A stretch of DNA of 45,632 nt from Desulfuromonadales bacterium (lineage in GTDB: Bacteria > Desulfobacterota > Desulfuromonadia > Geobacterales > Pseudopelobacteraceae). The position numbers and the translations under genes were made by a program. The notes beneath the pieces were generated by a model. The model made no database searches and had not been told where the DNA came from. It worked only from the letters and a program-made list of their open reading frames with translations. Positions 44,032 through 45,632 of the stretch are shown here, in pieces. The number at the start of each line of letters is the position of its first letter. Position 1 is the stretch's first letter. The stretch covers positions 1 through 45,632 of the forward strand of contig DUZX01000032.1 in NCBI GenBank assembly GCA_013349325.1. Direction: 5' to 3'.

Positions 44032-44865
44032 ATGAAATTCAAGATTACGATACTGTGTGAAAATTCGGTCGGACCACTTTCCGGCACTCTCGGCGAGCAT
44101 GGTTTTTCTGCGCTGATCGAGCCAGCAGAGGGCGCGCCACTGCTGTTTGATACCGGCCAGGGGTTAACGCTTGTGCACAACGCCCGCCGTATGAACAGGG
44201 ATCTCTCTCTGGTCAGACAGGTAGTCATTTCGCACGGGCACTATGATCACGCCGGCGGTCTCAAACCATTACTTGGGCAGTGCGGACCCAAGCACGTTTC
44301 TTGTCATCCTTCCGTATTCAACTCACGTTACCGGATTAAAGACAACGGAGAGTGCTTCCCGATCGGCATGCCGGCCAGTCGTGATGAATTGGAAGCGGCA
44401 GGCGCTTCGTTCGATCTTTCAACAGAGTTTCGCAGCATCGCTCCCGGTATTCATCTGACGGGAGAGGTGCCGCGAGTCACTGATTTCGAAACTGGGGACC
44501 ATGGATTATACGGTGACTGTTGCGGCCGGGAACCTGATGCCACGCCGGACGATCAGTCGCTGCTGCTGGAGAGCGGTACAGGTTTAGTTCTCATTTTGGG
44601 GTGCTGCCATGCCGGTTTAATTAATACGCTGGAGCATGTTGCAGTCATGACCGGCAGGCGTGATGTAACCGCGATCGTCGGCGGAACGCACCTCGGTTTT
44701 TGCAGTCAACAACAGATCGAAAAAACGATAGTCGAACTCAAATTACGGGGCATCAAAAAACTGGCCGCCAGCCATTGTACCGGGTTTGCAGCATCAGCGC
44801 GTCTGTCGCGGGAACTCCCGAAGGCGTTTCAGGTGGCTATGGTCGGATATACGCTGGAAGTATGA
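44032..44865 (+). CDS. MBL-fold metallo-hydrolase (COG1237-like)
   Basis: 277 residues. FKITILCENSVGPLSG is the usual start of the COG1237 group; SHGHYDHAGG is the HxHxDH metal motif, HVSCHPSVF and LGCCHAGLINTLEH follow, and VGGTHLGF and ASHCTGF end the site. The substrate is unknown (related proteins act in folate/methanopterin-like chemistry). ATG 44032 matches the family start, but ATG 43942 has a better ribosome site (AGGAG) and would add 30 residues. Stop overlaps the ArsR start by 4 bases. Confidence 0.88.
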   Translation: MKFKITILCENSVGPLSGTLGEHGFSALIEPAEGAPLLFDTGQGLTLVHNARRMNRDLSLVRQVVISHGHYDHAGGLKPLLGQCGPKHVSCHPSVFNSRYRIKDNGECFPIGMPASRDELEAAGASFDLSTEFRSIAPGIHLTGEVPRVTDFETGDHGLYGDCCGREPDATPDDQSLLLESGTGLVLILGCCHAGLINTLEHVAVMTGRRDVTAIVGGTHLGFCSQQQIEKTIVELKLRGIKKLAASHCTGFAASARLSRELPKAFQVAMVGYTLEV

Positions 44866-45251
44866 CTGTTGACGAAGGTTCAATCTCACGATATACCATC
44901 CTCATGAAACATCTCGCTCAAACCCTCAAAGCACTTTCCGACCCGATTCGCCTTCGAATCATTCTTTTATTGCAAGCCGAAGGTGAATTGTGCGTCTGCG
45001 ATCTGATGGCAGTTCTCAAGCTGCCGCAATCCACGGTTTCGCGCCATCTGGCTTACCTGAAACGGAGCTGCTGGGTTGATATCCGTCGCGAAGCTGTCTG
45101 GAAGCACTATTCGCTCAGCAGCGAAAGCTGCACAATCTGCACAGATTTGCTCCAGATCCTCAAACAGCGCGCCAGTATACTTCCTGAGGCTACCGCAGAC
45201 CGTACTGCGCTGGCCGCTTTTCTGAAAGATAAGCCAGTCGGCTGTTCTTGA
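44862..45251 (+). CDS. ArsR-family transcriptional regulator
   Basis: 129 residues. ALSDPIRLRIILLLQ and LPQSTVSRHLAYLKRS form the winged helix. ELCVCDLM contains the Cys-x-Cys arsenite/antimonite site known from E. coli ArsR, and extra Cys follow (ESCTICTD, VGCS). ATG 44862 overlaps the MBL stop by 4 bases; ATG 44904 is possible. No arsenic pump or reductase is in view, so the regulated target is the MBL operon or a distant gene. Confidence 0.9.
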   Translation: MTVDEGSISRYTILMKHLAQTLKALSDPIRLRIILLLQAEGELCVCDLMAVLKLPQSTVSRHLAYLKRSCWVDIRREAVWKHYSLSSESCTICTDLLQILKQRASILPEATADRTALAAFLKDKPVGCS

Positions 45252-45298
45252 AAAAATTCTGTAACTATTGAGTACTGTCAACATACGAGCAAAAAAGC

Positions 45299-45386
45299 CT
45301 GTCATCCCCGAATGCCTCTATCGGGGATCCAGTTTTATCAGTCACTTAGAATCTGGATTCCGGCTAAAAACCTGCCGGAATGGCAG
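45299..45386. repeat. Dispersed hairpin repeat (CTGTCAT...ATGGCAG)
   Basis: Nested inverted repeats: ATCCCCGA (45304-45311) with TCGGGGAT (45321-45328), ATCCAG (45327-45332) with CTGGAT (45353-45358), ATTCCGGC (45357-45364) with GCCGGAAT (45374-45381), and ends CTGTCAT/ATGGCAG. This is the common proteobacterial intergenic repeat style. A transposase fragment starts at its right edge. Confidence 0.7.
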
Positions 45387-45387
45387 T

Positions 45388-45632
45388 CGGATGTATCTGC
45401 ACCTTTACTTTAACAGTGAAAAAGCCCTGGAAGATGAGAAGAGCTTCAACATCCTACTTGGCACACTTCAGGGCGAATTGGAAAGCGGCAAGAAAACGCT
45501 GGAACATGAGAAACAGTATGCCAAATATTTCGATAGCAAGAGTACCCCAATAAGGGGAACGAAGGTCACTGTCAGGCAGGAGGCCATCGATGAAGCAAAG
45601 AAAAACTACGGATACTTTGCGCTACTCAGCAA
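45388..45632 (+). mobile_element. IS1634-type transposase fragment, 5'-truncated, runs off window
   Basis: From about 45388 the frame reads YLHLYFNSEKALEDEKSFN, GTLQGELESGKKTLEHEK, SKSTPIRGTKV and KKNYGYFALLS, matching the mid-part of IS1634/IS4-like DDE transposases. The N-terminal half is missing: the fragment begins right at the dispersed repeat. ATG 45391 has no ribosome site, so this is a remnant unless the other half was moved. The 3' end is outside the window. Confidence 0.78.

Overview
The window looks like a chromosomal stretch from a Geobacter-like member of the Desulfuromonadia. This is inferred from gene content and order: a DUF177-rpmF-plsX-fabH-fabD-fabG-acpP-fabF-rpiB-glyA run, a tmk-holB-ricT-metG-(Pta-N-like) run, bacteriohemerythrin, an HDOD protein and an orphan NtrC-type regulator. 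No rRNA or species marker is present, so the taxon stays an inference.

Layout. (1) 1-2933 is an accessory edge: the 5' end of an IS3-type transposase gene, a REP-like hairpin, a MNT/HEPN toxin-antitoxin pair, a Uma2 (DUF820) remnant, a ccdAB pair, and a Phd antitoxin whose PIN toxin gene is broken by one extra base. (2) 2924-5303 holds a YciO/Sua5-type gene, a small membrane protein and O-acetylhomoserine sulfhydrylase. (3) 5419-13629 is a tightly packed same-strand block: queD-queE-unknown-rlmD-TPR protein-IHF/HU-Na/Pi-like carrier-Ppx/GppA-malQ. (4) 13708-21736 covers fatty acid synthesis, L32, rpiB and glyA. (5) 21851-24636 has bioA and a sigma-54 response regulator, ending at a bidirectional terminator shared with a convergent tRNA-Asp. 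(6) 25094-26470 has an HDOD protein and a small exported protein. A decayed antitoxin relic follows at 26641-26810. (7) 26816-32284 (minus) is the tmk-holB-ricT-metG-BioD-like/DRTGG operon. It is divergent from rnc-radical SAM-M42 peptidase-tlyA-HIT (32480-36416). (8) 36434-36853 (minus) is bacteriohemerythrin. (9) 37008-42959 is a TolC-MFP-RND-DUF2892 efflux operon. (10) 42960-45632 is a second accessory edge: a gene relic, a PIN toxin/antitoxin pair in toxin-first order, an MBL-fold hydrolase coupled to an ArsR regulator, a dispersed hairpin repeat and a truncated IS1634-type transposase running off the window.

The centre is housekeeping DNA with heavy translational coupling: many ATGA/GTGA or longer overlaps. 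Both ends carry IS fragments, toxin-antitoxin modules and broken genes. The least ordinary signals are the clustered intact and broken toxin-antitoxin loci with clear palindromic operators, a hidden MqsA-like relic behind the HDOD locus, four 11-bp phased repeats abutting the tmk promoter, and an MBL-ArsR couple with an arsenic-type Cys motif. I found no CRISPR array, prophage or clearly undescribed large system.
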